Source: DATFVA01 sp963811905 (GTDB lineage: Bacteria > Bacteroidota > Ignavibacteria > Ignavibacteriales > Ignavibacteriaceae). Taken from it: DNA of 64,000 nucleotides. The notes below the pieces were generated by a model. It made no database searches. It saw only the letters and a program-made list of their open reading frames with translations, and had not been told where the DNA came from. The translations under genes were made by a program, and so were the position numbers. Location of the stretch: positions 1-64,000 of the forward strand of contig CAWETK010000015.1 in assembly GCA_963811905.1 (NCBI GenBank), given 5' to 3'. Below, in pieces: positions 33,783-43,655 of this stretch (the first letter of the stretch is position 1; every line of letters starts with the position of its first letter).

Positions 33783-34181
33783 ATGCATATGCTTAAGATA
33801 AATTTGGGCAGGTTAGCAGGTACAATATTGTTTGCATGTATTCTCTTTTTAGGTACAAGTTTGTACGCGCAGGATAAGGATATGAGCAAGGATAATGACA
33901 CGTATAAAAAGAATGCACAGCAATGGACGACCCAGCTAAATCAGAAAGTAAACCTGACACAGGAGCAGCAGACAAGAATACAAGGTATTCTCGTTGATTA
34001 TCAGAGTGCAAAAGCTAATTCAGATACGAAAAATTATGATCAGCTTCAGACAACGTATAATACGAGGATCGAATCTGTTTTAAATGATAATCAAAAACAA
34101 ATGTATAAAGACTATAGTGAAGAATGGTGGAAAAATATGTCCACGCCTGCCACAGAATCCAGTGATCAGGATAAGTACTAA
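33783..34181 (+). CDS. small exported protein, CpxP/Spy-like
   Basis: A 132-residue secreted protein. The signal is cleaved near TSLYAQ (about residue 30). The mature part is charged and helical, with KVNLTQEQQTRIQGILVDY, in short LTQEQQTRI, resembling the L-T-x-x-Q repeats of CpxP/Spy-type periplasmic proteins; a second, weaker copy is LNDNQKQMYKDY. Such proteins act as periplasmic chaperones or stress sensors, but the match is a motif only. A second ATG two codons in (33789) is also possible. Own terminator follows. Confidence 0.75.
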   Translation: MHMLKINLGRLAGTILFACILFLGTSLYAQDKDMSKDNDTYKKNAQQWTTQLNQKVNLTQEQQTRIQGILVDYQSAKANSDTKNYDQLQTTYNTRIESVLNDNQKQMYKDYSEEWWKNMSTPATESSDQDKY

Positions 34182-34200
34182 CAGCAATTATTAGCTGCCT

Positions 34201-34239
34201 GAAAGCATACCCGCGGAATTCCGGGTATGCTTTCTTTTT
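34201..34239 (+). terminator. intrinsic terminator
   Basis: Arms GAAAGCATACCCG (34201-34213) and CGGGTATGCTTTC (34222-34234), perfect 13 bp, then TTTTT. Ends the small exported-protein transcript and overlaps the stop codon of the convergent SDR gene. Confidence 0.93.
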
Positions 34240-34930
34240 AAAACGGGTTGGTTGCCCAGACCATAAATTCGGGGATGAACCCCCGGTTATCCATTTCAAG
34301 AGATGAAACAATTGCGTGAGCTATTTCTTCTCCTCTCAGGCGGTTGGCTGCTTCTTCAGTTTCCCGGCCTCCGAATGAAGTTCTTACTTCACTGGGATTT
34401 ATACACATTACTCTGACATTATATTTTCTTAATTCTGCCTGCCAGCAGATTGTCATGCCTCTTAAAGCAAACTTAGATGATGCATAAACAGAACCCCCCG
34501 CATAACCTTTCACGCCTGCTGTGGAGCCTATATTAATTATATTCCCATACTTCTGCTTCTTAAATATCTCAGAGGCTTTCTGAGCCATTAAGGCTGCTCC
34601 AAAGACATTGACTGAGAATACTTTTTCAAAATCCTCCCATTTCAGCTTATCTACGTCTCCTCCCCCGGCGATTCCTGCGTTATTTATAAGGCAGTCGAGC
34701 TTATCAAATTTATTAAAGAACTGTTTATATGTTTCTTCAATATCCTGCGGCCGGGACACATCGGTATTTATAGGAAATGCTCCTATATCCTTCGCGGCCT
34801 TTTCAAGCCTGTCCTTGCCCCTGGCTGTAATTGCAGCCTTGCCGCCTTTTTCTATAATCATTTTCGCGGCAGCCTTGCCGATACCCGAGCTTCCTCCTGT
34901 TATAAGGAATGTTGAATCCTTTATCTGCAT
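34238..34930 (-). CDS. short-chain dehydrogenase/reductase
   Basis: A 230-residue classical SDR oxidoreductase with Rossmann fold. The cofactor motif is TGGSSGIGKA (about 10-19, T-G-x3-G-x-G), NNAGIAGG follows, the catalytic serine is in GSTAGVKG and the Y-x3-K pair is in VYASSKFA. An Arg in ITARGKDRL after beta2 is compatible with NADP(H). The substrate cannot be inferred. Stand-alone gene. Confidence 0.92.
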   Translation of the reverse strand: MQIKDSTFLITGGSSGIGKAAAKMIIEKGGKAAITARGKDRLEKAAKDIGAFPINTDVSRPQDIEETYKQFFNKFDKLDCLINNAGIAGGGDVDKLKWEDFEKVFSVNVFGAALMAQKASEIFKKQKYGNIINIGSTAGVKGYAGGSVYASSKFALRGMTICWQAELRKYNVRVMCINPSEVRTSFGGRETEEAANRLRGEEIAHAIVSSLEMDNRGFIPEFMVWATNPF

Positions 34931-35058
34931 TTAATTCTCCATTAAATTTTGAATAATTATAAATCTACAAAAATAAAATACTGTAACGGGTGATATATTT
35001 ATAATTTAATAAATGATTTCAATGTTTTAGATTAGAGAACAAAATAATCAGTTTTAAT

Positions 35059-37866
35059 TTGCCCGCAAAAAAGAAACAAATATTATCGGAAGATTTTATC
35101 CGCAGGATCGTTGAATATACCGGCGGCTGCTTTAAGGAAGAGGTGCTTTCAGATCTTTTTTCTTTAATAGAAAATGAAGCCCGGAAACACTTTTTTACTC
35201 ATTCTTCCGAATCAAATTTATTAAGGTTCATTTCAGCAGTCTACGATAAAGTTTCATTTCTCTCAGATTGTCTTAAATATCCTCACTATATGGAGTTAGC
35301 GGCTGCCATTACTTCAAACAGTAATTACCTTACTGATATACTCGTCAGAAATCCCGGGTATTTTTATCTTGCAGCCAACCCTGCCAACCTGGAAAAGATA
35401 TTCACCGAAGACGATTATAAAGAATCGGCTGCATCTGCCGCAGGAAGCTTTAACCTGCTGACTGCAAAATTGAATGCCCTGAGAAGATATAAAAGAAAAG
35501 AGATACTAAGGATAGGGACCAAAGATATTTTTCTTAAGAAAGATATAGAAGAAGTAACCGGAGAATTAAGCAGCCTTGCTAAAGCAATAGCTTCCGAATT
35601 ATTCAGCATTTGCTACAATCATATTCTTAATAAATACGGACTTGCGTTTCCGGGCGACAGATTTTGTCTTGCTGCTCTCGGCAAGCTGGGAGGCAATGAA
35701 CTTAATTATAGTTCTGATATTGACCTTATTATTTTTTATGCTGAAAATGAAACTCTGCAGGGAAAAAAGGAATTCCAGGAGATATTAACCGAGGCCACAC
35801 TTCTTTTTATTGAATCGGCAACTTCACTTACTGAAAACGGTTACTTATACAGAGTCGACTTTCGTTTAAGGCCTGACGGGAGAAACTCACCTCTCTGCCG
35901 CAGGCTTCCTGATTATCTTATGTATTATGAAAGCCGGGGGGAGGACTGGGAAAGGCAGATGCTCATTAAATCGGATTTCATTGCCGGAAGTACTGCACTT
36001 TTCCGAAAATTCAAAGAATATCTTACACCTTTTATTTTTCCCTCATCTTTCAGGACCTCTCCTATGGACCAGATCCGGAAATTAAAATTAAATATCGAAA
36101 AGAATCTGAAGAATGATGAAAATATTAAGCTTATTCCCGGGGGAATAAGGGATATAGAATTTTCTGTACAGGCACTGCAGCTGATTAATGGCGGAAAATT
36201 TCAATCAGTCCGTTCAGGCAATACCCTGACTGCCCTGGGAGAATTGCATAAAGCCGGTCTTCTTTCGGATAATGAAACGGCTGTCCTGAGGGATGCATAT
36301 ATTTTTTACAGGAAAATTGAACACTACCTTCAGTTAATGAACGATACACAAACGCACCTGATCCCCTCCGAAGGTGATCTGCTCAATAAATTAAGTATTT
36401 ATCTCGGCTTCAGCGATGATGCAGGCTTTCTTATGTCTGTTGAGAAAAGCAGGAAAAATGTCTTAAAGATTTACCATTCAATTACCGGAAAACCTGAGCC
36501 GCACAGCGGGATAACCGATATTTCACTTATTAAATTTTCGGATCCACGGACAGCTGAGAGGGATATTGTATACCTCAGGGAAGGAAAAGGGCTTCTCGGG
36601 AATAAGGAATTTGATAAACAGTCGATGGAGGCCTTTGATAAGATCCGCGATGATCTGATTGAGTATCTTAAGAAGTCTAAAGATCCGGGAACGATTCTGA
36701 ATAACTTTGTAAGGATCATAAGGCAGGCCAAATTTCCATCGATCTGGTATGACGAATTCCGCAGCAAGGAATTTTTCCATGCATTTCTTTCCATATGCGA
36801 ATATTCTCAATTAGCTGTCGATCTTTTTGCTGAAGATAAAACTCTTAGAGAATATTTTCTTTCGGGCAGAGTGTTTGAAAGGATAATAATTACAGATAAG
36901 ATGCCGTTTAAAGAATTCATTTTTCAGACGGCAGCCCAATTTACTCTGAGTATTATTAAACCTGAGGAAGTTTCTATTTCTTTATCCTCCTTTTTTCAAA
37001 AGAGGATTGAAAGTTTTTCACACTGGCTGGACGAAAAGCCTGATCTCCGGGATCATTATTTTATTGGAGCAATGGGAAGTTTCGGTTCCGGAGAAATGAC
37101 ATTTGCATCTGATATTGATTTAATCTTCATTACAGATAATCTTGAGGATCACCCCGGCACACAAAAAATCTTTATAGAGTTCTTAAATAAACTGAGGGAG
37201 GAATTTAAGCCTGTTACGGTCGATTGCAGGTTAAGACCTGAAGGAAAAGGAGGAATGCTTGTATGGGATGCCGGCTCTTATGTAAGTTACATTCACTCGA
37301 GGGCGAGAACGTGGGAACTTCAGGCTCTTACTAAACTGCAATTCACCGCCGGAAATAAAAAGCTCTTCACACGTATAGTGCGCGCGGCGGTAAAGCGACT
37401 GAAAAATGAGGACACCGGACAGATCAAATCTGATCTTAGAGAAATGAGGAGAAAAATGCTTCCGGCTGCGGGAGTAATCCCCGGAATGATTAACCTTAAA
37501 AAGAGCAGCGGAGGAATTACAGATATTGAATTTATTATACAATATTTAATACTTTGCAGTCCGCCTTTATTTCAAAAATTAAGAGCAAAGAATATTAATA
37601 ACACTTTGAAGACATTATCTGAAACTAACCCTGAACATAGCGGGTGGTTTGAGACACTAATTGAAGACTACATATTTCTGAAAACACTAATACTTAAGAA
37701 TCAGAATATTTTCAATCATACAAGCTCTGTAATCGTTAAGAATGATACAAAATTCAGGAAAATTGCTGCAGGAATGGGTTTCAGTTCTGAAATAAACTTT
37801 GAAAAGAAATTAGCTGCAGTAATGAAAGATATTTCTTCTATATTCACTAAAATTTTCGGCAGATAA
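35059..37866 (+). CDS. glnE: glutamine synthetase adenylyltransferase-like protein
   Basis: A 935-residue GlnE homolog: two nucleotidyltransferase halves that adenylylate and deadenylylate glutamine synthetase under P-II control. The first active site is ALGKLGGNELNYSSDIDLI, the second AMGSFGSGEMTFASDIDLI. The G-G-x-E-x-x-x-x-S-D-(L/I)-D pattern is complete in the first but the second has GSGE. The deadenylylase-half motif RLRPDGR and the second-half RLRPEGKGG are both present. The start is a TTG at 35059 (MPAKKKQ) with no clear ribosome binding site. Neither glnA nor glnD is in the window. DUF2723 gene follows after one base. Confidence 0.88.
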   Translation: MPAKKKQILSEDFIRRIVEYTGGCFKEEVLSDLFSLIENEARKHFFTHSSESNLLRFISAVYDKVSFLSDCLKYPHYMELAAAITSNSNYLTDILVRNPGYFYLAANPANLEKIFTEDDYKESAASAAGSFNLLTAKLNALRRYKRKEILRIGTKDIFLKKDIEEVTGELSSLAKAIASELFSICYNHILNKYGLAFPGDRFCLAALGKLGGNELNYSSDIDLIIFYAENETLQGKKEFQEILTEATLLFIESATSLTENGYLYRVDFRLRPDGRNSPLCRRLPDYLMYYESRGEDWERQMLIKSDFIAGSTALFRKFKEYLTPFIFPSSFRTSPMDQIRKLKLNIEKNLKNDENIKLIPGGIRDIEFSVQALQLINGGKFQSVRSGNTLTALGELHKAGLLSDNETAVLRDAYIFYRKIEHYLQLMNDTQTHLIPSEGDLLNKLSIYLGFSDDAGFLMSVEKSRKNVLKIYHSITGKPEPHSGITDISLIKFSDPRTAERDIVYLREGKGLLGNKEFDKQSMEAFDKIRDDLIEYLKKSKDPGTILNNFVRIIRQAKFPSIWYDEFRSKEFFHAFLSICEYSQLAVDLFAEDKTLREYFLSGRVFERIIITDKMPFKEFIFQTAAQFTLSIIKPEEVSISLSSFFQKRIESFSHWLDEKPDLRDHYFIGAMGSFGSGEMTFASDIDLIFITDNLEDHPGTQKIFIEFLNKLREEFKPVTVDCRLRPEGKGGMLVWDAGSYVSYIHSRARTWELQALTKLQFTAGNKKLFTRIVRAAVKRLKNEDTGQIKSDLREMRRKMLPAAGVIPGMINLKKSSGGITDIEFIIQYLILCSPPLFQKLRAKNINNTLKTLSETNPEHSGWFETLIEDYIFLKTLILKNQNIFNHTSSVIVKNDTKFRKIAAGMGFSSEINFEKKLAAVMKDISSIFTKIFGR

Positions 37867-37867
37867 A

Positions 37868-39808
37868 ATGGAATTTCTTAAAAAGTATTATGCAGTTTTA
37901 ACCGGGTTATTTGTTTTCCTGATTTATTTAATAACTATTGCACCTACAATTATCCAGATTGATTCAGGAGAGCTTACCGCTGTTCAGGCACTTGCCGGAA
38001 TTGCCCATCCTACAGGGTACCCGCTTTTTACAATAGCCGGGTATATTTTTTCTAAAATTCCTCTCCCATTTAACACTGCTTTTCAGCTTAATATTTTAGC
38101 AGCATTATGGTGCAGCCTCGGTGTCGGGCTATTTGTCTACACATCAAAATTTATACTAGATAACCTGGATAAATTCCGCTCAGTCAGTAAAATAAAACCA
38201 AAGTCTGCAAAGAAATCAAAGCAAAGCAATAAAGCCGCACAACCGGAAAAGTCTACTTCGCTTCCCGAAGCCATAAAATATATCGCCTCTGCAGGAGGAG
38301 GCATCCTGCTGGGTCTCAGTAAAACTTTCTGGTTCCAGAGTACCTCAGTGGAAGTATATTCGATGCACATTTTTCTAATAAGTCTTATCATTCTATGCCT
38401 GATAAAAGCATATACATTTTCAGGGGAAAGAAAACCGGCATCAATAAAAAATCCATGGATGGTTCTTGCTTTTGTGCTGGCGCTGGGTTTCAGCAACCAT
38501 ATGACTACGCTGCTTATTCTTCCGGGAATTGCATTCCTCTATTTTTCAAAAGAGAAATTAAACATTGCCAGCATAAAGCAAATATTATTAATGCTTCTGT
38601 TGTTTTTCCCATTGCTGCTGATTTTTTACAGTTACCTGCCCTTGCGTGCTTCACAGAATCCGCCGGTAAACTGGGGCAATCCTATCGACTTCGAGAGGAT
38701 CATGAGACACATCAGCGGCAAACAATACCAGGTCTGGTTATTTTCATCCACCGCGGCTGCGAAAAAACAGCTGGCTTATTTTATAAATAACCTGCCTGCA
38801 GAGTTAACATTTACTCTTATAATAAGTTTCATTGGACTATTCGTCTCATTTTTCCGGGCAAAGAAGCTTTTCCTGTTCCTGATAATTACGTTTATTTCGA
38901 CCGTAGCCTATTCTATTAACTATGACATTAACGATATAGACTCCTATTTTCTGCTGGCCTATATAATGCTGGCCTACTTTGCAGTATTCGGATTAATAAA
39001 GGTATATGAGTTTGTAAGTGACAGAAGGTATAAAATAGCGGCTGCAGCCGGACTCATAGTTCTTCTAACTGCCGGCGAATTTTTCATAAATTATAATGAA
39101 GTAAACCAGAGTGATACGTATACGTTTGAAGATTACACAAAAGCGCTCCTGTCGAGTACAGATAAAAATTCTGTTGTTTTCAGTTATTTATGGGATTACT
39201 GCGTATCCCCTTCCTACTATTTTCAGTATGTCGAAGGATTCAGGAAAGATGTTGCAGTGATCGATAAGGAATTGCTGAGAAGGTCCTGGTATTACAATCA
39301 GCTTGAAACAGATCATCCCGAAGTTATTGAAGGAGTAAAAACCGATATTGAGCTTTTCAAAAATGCACTTCAGCCGTTTGAAAGGGATGAGAAATACGAT
39401 TCCAACCTGCTCGAATCCCTTTACCGCAAATTGATGACTGATCTTGCGGCTTCGAATACAGAGCACCGGAGTTTTTATTTTCCACCTGAAATTGCTGAGA
39501 ATGAATTAAGGAACGGACAGTTCAATCTGCCCGAAGGTTATACCTATGTTCCCGATGTGCTTTTATTTAAAGTGGTAAAATCTACTAATGAATATGTTCC
39601 AGCGGCAGATCCGGATTTTCACATCAGGTTTCCGGAGAATGGAAACAGGTATACGGATTTTATTCAGAACCTGGCAGGTTCCGTGCTAGCTTCGAGAGCG
39701 CTGTACGAACTGCGGTTTAACAAAACAGACAGGGCAAAGATTTACATTAATAAGATTAAATCTGATTTCCCCAGGTTTAATATCCCTGCAAACCTCAGGG
39801 GACTGTAA
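37868..39808 (+). CDS. DUF2723 membrane protein (predicted glycosyltransferase)
   Basis: A 646-residue protein with many transmembrane helices in the first 410 residues and a soluble C-terminal part. The conserved opening is APTIIQIDSGELTAVQALAG, followed by HPTGYPLFTIAGYIF (about 46-60). DUF2723 members look like protein O-mannosyltransferase or other GT-C fold enzymes using polyprenyl-linked sugars. A catalytic acidic residue is likely D31/E34 in that opening, by analogy. Starts one base after glnE. Confidence 0.9.
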   Translation: MEFLKKYYAVLTGLFVFLIYLITIAPTIIQIDSGELTAVQALAGIAHPTGYPLFTIAGYIFSKIPLPFNTAFQLNILAALWCSLGVGLFVYTSKFILDNLDKFRSVSKIKPKSAKKSKQSNKAAQPEKSTSLPEAIKYIASAGGGILLGLSKTFWFQSTSVEVYSMHIFLISLIILCLIKAYTFSGERKPASIKNPWMVLAFVLALGFSNHMTTLLILPGIAFLYFSKEKLNIASIKQILLMLLLFFPLLLIFYSYLPLRASQNPPVNWGNPIDFERIMRHISGKQYQVWLFSSTAAAKKQLAYFINNLPAELTFTLIISFIGLFVSFFRAKKLFLFLIITFISTVAYSINYDINDIDSYFLLAYIMLAYFAVFGLIKVYEFVSDRRYKIAAAAGLIVLLTAGEFFINYNEVNQSDTYTFEDYTKALLSSTDKNSVVFSYLWDYCVSPSYYFQYVEGFRKDVAVIDKELLRRSWYYNQLETDHPEVIEGVKTDIELFKNALQPFERDEKYDSNLLESLYRKLMTDLAASNTEHRSFYFPPEIAENELRNGQFNLPEGYTYVPDVLLFKVVKSTNEYVPAADPDFHIRFPENGNRYTDFIQNLAGSVLASRALYELRFNKTDRAKIYINKIKSDFPRFNIPANLRGL

Positions 39809-39811
39809 AAG

Positions 39812-40918
39812 TTATTTTTCTTTTTTATAATCTGCAGCTGCATTCAACAGCTCTTGCTTTTTATCTTTGCTGATATCTGATTCGGTCATAAATGACTGAA
39901 GGAGCACATCCATCTGCTGGATAAGGTTTCGCTTATAATACTTCGGGGCATATACCGAACCATCAAGCATATAAAGCCGGTGCGTACTATCATCAAAGAA
40001 CGTATAATTGATGAAAGGACCACCCATTCCTTTGGTATTCAATTCCCACAATCCCTGGGTAAAGATGGCGTACTTTCCATTAAAGTTCACCTCGTTTGAA
40101 GTAAAATAATCCGAAGCAATAATGACATAGGAACTGTCGTTAGTTGTTCTGTAATATTTTTCAGTCATACGGTTCCTGATTGCTCTGACCGAATCCTCAT
40201 TAAGATAAGCAGGTGAAGCGTTGTCAATCCAGTGAATAAATACCCAGCGTTCCATATCGCTGCCCGGTGATCTTCTAAGCCATACAAAATTATCCGCGGG
40301 GATGTCCAGGGCCAGCTTAAAATCGGCCTGAACATATATTAGCCACCCGTATTCCTTTAACAATTTACCTTCAAGCGGTTCCTGTTCATATTGAGAATTG
40401 TACAGACTCTGGTGCAGCCTCTCATCCGAGATCTTCTGGAAAGCGTAGAGAAGATTGTCCTTATTATTCAGGATCTTATATTCAAGTTCATTGATCGTTG
40501 GAGCAGTTAAGATCATCACAAGCTGATTCCTGGCCCAAAGGCCCTCCTTTTTAATCATAAAGTCTTTTTCTTCTTTAATCTTTTCTATGGCCGCAGAATC
40601 AACGGTGCTATGTATAAATTGTGAGGTGAGTGAGCCTGAATTTAATGGAGCTACAATTAAAATATTTTTCTTATGCTGGTATCTTCCGAGCTGATTTGGC
40701 GAAATCCTGATAAGTGTAAAGAGTTTTTCAGGCTGAGGTGTATAAATTATCTTTTCAAATGCGGAATCGAGAGCAACCGAAAGTCCGGAGAATTCCGATG
40801 AATCGGCAACAACATAAATCTCATCTTCAAGTCCCTGCGCAGGTTTATTAGAAGCCTCACAAGCGATAAAGTAAAAAACAGAAACCAGTGAGATTACACT
40901 TATTAAAATTCTTTTCAT
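39812..40918 (-). CDS. DUF4837 family lipoprotein
   Basis: A 368-residue predicted lipoprotein. The signal ends in FYFIAC (Cys20), followed by PAQGLEDEIYVVADSSEF, which is the N-terminal pattern of DUF4837 proteins from Bacteroidota and relatives. Other conserved pieces are FTLIRISPNQ and WVFIHWIDNA. Function unknown. Last gene of the greA-to-DUF4837 run, three bases after the polyprenol-kinase-like gene. Confidence 0.87.
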   Translation of the reverse strand: MKRILISVISLVSVFYFIACEASNKPAQGLEDEIYVVADSSEFSGLSVALDSAFEKIIYTPQPEKLFTLIRISPNQLGRYQHKKNILIVAPLNSGSLTSQFIHSTVDSAAIEKIKEEKDFMIKKEGLWARNQLVMILTAPTINELEYKILNNKDNLLYAFQKISDERLHQSLYNSQYEQEPLEGKLLKEYGWLIYVQADFKLALDIPADNFVWLRRSPGSDMERWVFIHWIDNASPAYLNEDSVRAIRNRMTEKYYRTTNDSSYVIIASDYFTSNEVNFNGKYAIFTQGLWELNTKGMGGPFINYTFFDDSTHRLYMLDGSVYAPKYYKRNLIQQMDVLLQSFMTESDISKDKKQELLNAAADYKKEK

Positions 40919-40921
40919 TCT

Positions 40922-41590
40922 CTACCTCGGAAGTATTGGTAGTACTATTTGAAGTTCAGGGAGTAAAGCCATATAAAGAAGCCACATTGTAAATCCTATT
41001 GAGATAGGAATTGCCAGATTGTCATCAGCAAATCCAAATGAAATATTTTCAACTATCGCTCCCACTGCCGCAGCGATGATCCCGATGATATATTCAGTCG
41101 GGAGATCCTGAACCTTTGGTGTGAAAAAAACGACAATACTTGCACTTATAAAAAAGGCCAAAGTTCCCTCAAAACTCTTCGATAACAGTCTATGTTTACC
41201 GAATTTTCTTCCAATAAGTGCTGCCATTGTATCGCTGATTATGAGAATAGTAAAAGCTGTAATAAAGAGCACTTTCGGGAACAGGATTACGCATATCAGC
41301 GCCGAGATGAAAACATAAGTAGCGCCGTTCAGATTCTTTTTACTGGAATCGAGTTCATGCTTTCTCAGCAGGAACCCGAAATATTTGTAAAATACCGTGC
41401 CTACTGCAGGGGAAAGGTACCTGGTAAGGTCAAGAATCAGTGCAGCGGCGGTAAAGATGCTGAGTATTAAAATAGCATCCCCGCGGGGAATAAAATAATA
41501 AATTATGGGAATAGATAAAGAAAAGAGATGAATCAGTTTTCTAACTAATTCATCTCTGTAATGAATTGTGCCGTTATCAGTTGGAGTCAT
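40922..41590 (-). CDS. SEC59/DGK1/VTE5-like membrane kinase
   Basis: A 222-residue integral membrane protein with about six helices. It opens HYRDELVRKLIHLFSLSIP, typical of the dolichol kinase/diacylglycerol kinase/phytol kinase family related to CTP-transferases, and contains SDTMAALIGRKFGKHRLLSKSFEGTLAF, in short SDTMAALIGRKFG and KSFEGT. It probably phosphorylates a membrane polyprenol or lipid alcohol with CTP; the lipid is not known. Overlaps ftsH by 14 bases. Confidence 0.87.
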   Translation of the reverse strand: MTPTDNGTIHYRDELVRKLIHLFSLSIPIIYYFIPRGDAILILSIFTAAALILDLTRYLSPAVGTVFYKYFGFLLRKHELDSSKKNLNGATYVFISALICVILFPKVLFITAFTILIISDTMAALIGRKFGKHRLLSKSFEGTLAFFISASIVVFFTPKVQDLPTEYIIGIIAAAVGAIVENISFGFADDNLAIPISIGFTMWLLYMALLPELQIVLPILPR

Positions 41591-43628
41591 CTTTAGGAGA
41601 AGATTCTTTCGGTTTCCTTTGCTCCATTAATTTCTTCACGTGTTCCGGAATTATTTCCGGATTACTTCCTGTACTGCCGTTTTTCTTAACCGGCGGAAGT
41701 GTTTCACCTCTGATGATCGCATCAATTTCGTGCGAATCAAGAATTTCTCTTTCAAGTAATTCCTGTGAAAGCTTATGGAGAAGATCAATGTTTTCTGTTA
41801 GTATCTGTTCGGCGCGGACCATTGCTTCATTTACAAATCTTCTGACTTCCTCATCTATCTCAATTGCAGTTCTTTCACTATAGTCGCGATGACTCTGTAT
41901 TTCACGTCCCAGGAAAATTTCCTCTCTTTTAGCACCGTAGCTCAGAGGTCCGAGTTTATCGCTCATCCCCCATTCACATACCATCTTCCTTGCTATTCCG
42001 GTAGCCTTTTCTATGTCATTGCCTGCGCCGGTAGTAAAGTGTTTAAAGATAATTTTCTCAGCAGCCCTGCCTCCGAGAGCATAGGTTATAATTGCCTCAA
42101 GGTATTCTCTCGAGTAAGTATGCTTCTCATCTATGGGGAGATAACTTGTTACACCTAATGCCCGGCCTCTCGGGATTATCGTAACTTTGTGTACCGGATC
42201 AGCTTCCGGCAGCATTCTTGCAACCAGAACGTGTCCGATTTCATGATAAGCCGTGGTTTTCTTTTCTTCTTCGGTGATGATAAGGCTTTTTCTCTCCATT
42301 CCCATCATTACCTTATCCTTAGCTTCCTCAAAATCAACCATCTCCACGCTTTTCTTATTCTTCCTTGCAGCAAGCAGTGCAGCTTCATTAACAAGATTAG
42401 CAAGTTCCGCACCCGCTAATCCCGGTGTTCCTTTTGCCAGAACATCGAGCTTTACACTTTCTTCAAGAGGGATATTCCTTGTATGTACTTTTAAGATGCC
42501 TTCCCTTCCCTTAACATCGGGACGGTCGACAACAACCTGACGGTCAAACCTTCCGGGTCTCATTAATGCAGGATCAAGGACATCAGGTCTGTTTGTGGCT
42601 GCAATAATTATTACGCCGCTATTCTGTTCAAAACCATCCATCTCAACAAGCAGCTGGTTCAGGGTTTGTTCCCTTTCATCGTGTCCGCCTCCGAGTCCTG
42701 CTCCTCTATGTCTTCCTACTGCATCAATCTCATCAATAAATATTATACAGGGCGCATTTTTCTTTCCCTGTTCAAATAAATCTCTTACACGGCTGGCGCC
42801 CACACCAACAAACATTTCAACGAAATCGGCGCCGCTGATTGAGAAAAACGGAACACCCGCTTCTCCTGCAACAGCCCTTGCAAGAAGTGTTTTCCCGGTT
42901 CCGGGAGGTCCAAGAAGAAGGACTCCTCTTGGAATTTTACCGCCGAGTTTCTGAAACTTGGTGGGTTCTTTTAAGAATTCGATAATTTCATGAAGTTCAA
43001 GTTTTGCCTCATCGGCACCGGCTACATCACGGAAGGTTATCCTCACCCCTGATTGTGTAATCAGTTTCGCTTTACTCTTTCCGAAAGAGAATATTCCGCG
43101 TGTACCTCCGCCTGTTCCCTGCATTCTTCTCATAATTATTATCCATACTGCAATAATTATGATCCATGGAAGGAACCCGAGAAGGACATTCAGCCATTCA
43201 TTTGAATCCTTATCGAATGAATAATCAATTCCTTTGGCTTTCCATACAGTCTCCTGATCTTTGATCATGGGCTCAGGGAGGTAAACAGAGATATACTTAG
43301 TCTTCTCAGTTTGGTTATTAACATCAAAACTTTGCTCCGAAGTCAATATCGCTTTGAAGTAATAATCATTCACATCCTGTTTTGTAATTACAGCCGATTG
43401 GATTTTCCCGTCATCAATAAGTTTTTCGTACTGATTATACGTAATGGTTACATAATTCTGTGTACCAGTCTTGAAGACCTGCATTACTATTACAGCAGCA
43501 ACAATCACAGCTCCCCAGCCGAAAACTAATCGTATTACTTTAGACCAATCAAAATTGTCGTCCGGTTTATTCGGACCACTTCCTTTCGGAGGTTTCTGAA
43601 CCGGTCTGTTATTTTTATTATCTGCCAT
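41577..43628 (-). CDS. ftsH: ATP-dependent zinc metalloprotease FtsH
   Basis: Membrane-anchored AAA+ protease that degrades misfolded membrane proteins and regulators. Two transmembrane helices (about 34-50 and 152-165). Walker A GPPGTGKT (240-247), Walker B IIFIDEID (295-302), second region of homology ATNRPDVLDPALMRPGR. Zinc site HEIGH at 462-466, with Ile in place of the usual Ala. 683 residues. C-terminal tail is charged. Follows hpt by 27 bases and overlaps the kinase-like gene. Confidence 0.98.
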   Translation of the reverse strand: MADNKNNRPVQKPPKGSGPNKPDDNFDWSKVIRLVFGWGAVIVAAVIVMQVFKTGTQNYVTITYNQYEKLIDDGKIQSAVITKQDVNDYYFKAILTSEQSFDVNNQTEKTKYISVYLPEPMIKDQETVWKAKGIDYSFDKDSNEWLNVLLGFLPWIIIIAVWIIIMRRMQGTGGGTRGIFSFGKSKAKLITQSGVRITFRDVAGADEAKLELHEIIEFLKEPTKFQKLGGKIPRGVLLLGPPGTGKTLLARAVAGEAGVPFFSISGADFVEMFVGVGASRVRDLFEQGKKNAPCIIFIDEIDAVGRHRGAGLGGGHDEREQTLNQLLVEMDGFEQNSGVIIIAATNRPDVLDPALMRPGRFDRQVVVDRPDVKGREGILKVHTRNIPLEESVKLDVLAKGTPGLAGAELANLVNEAALLAARKNKKSVEMVDFEEAKDKVMMGMERKSLIITEEEKKTTAYHEIGHVLVARMLPEADPVHKVTIIPRGRALGVTSYLPIDEKHTYSREYLEAIITYALGGRAAEKIIFKHFTTGAGNDIEKATGIARKMVCEWGMSDKLGPLSYGAKREEIFLGREIQSHRDYSERTAIEIDEEVRRFVNEAMVRAEQILTENIDLLHKLSQELLEREILDSHEIDAIIRGETLPPVKKNGSTGSNPEIIPEHVKKLMEQRKPKESSPKDDSN

Positions 43629-43655
43629 TTTCCATTTATTTATTTTTTAAAAAAT

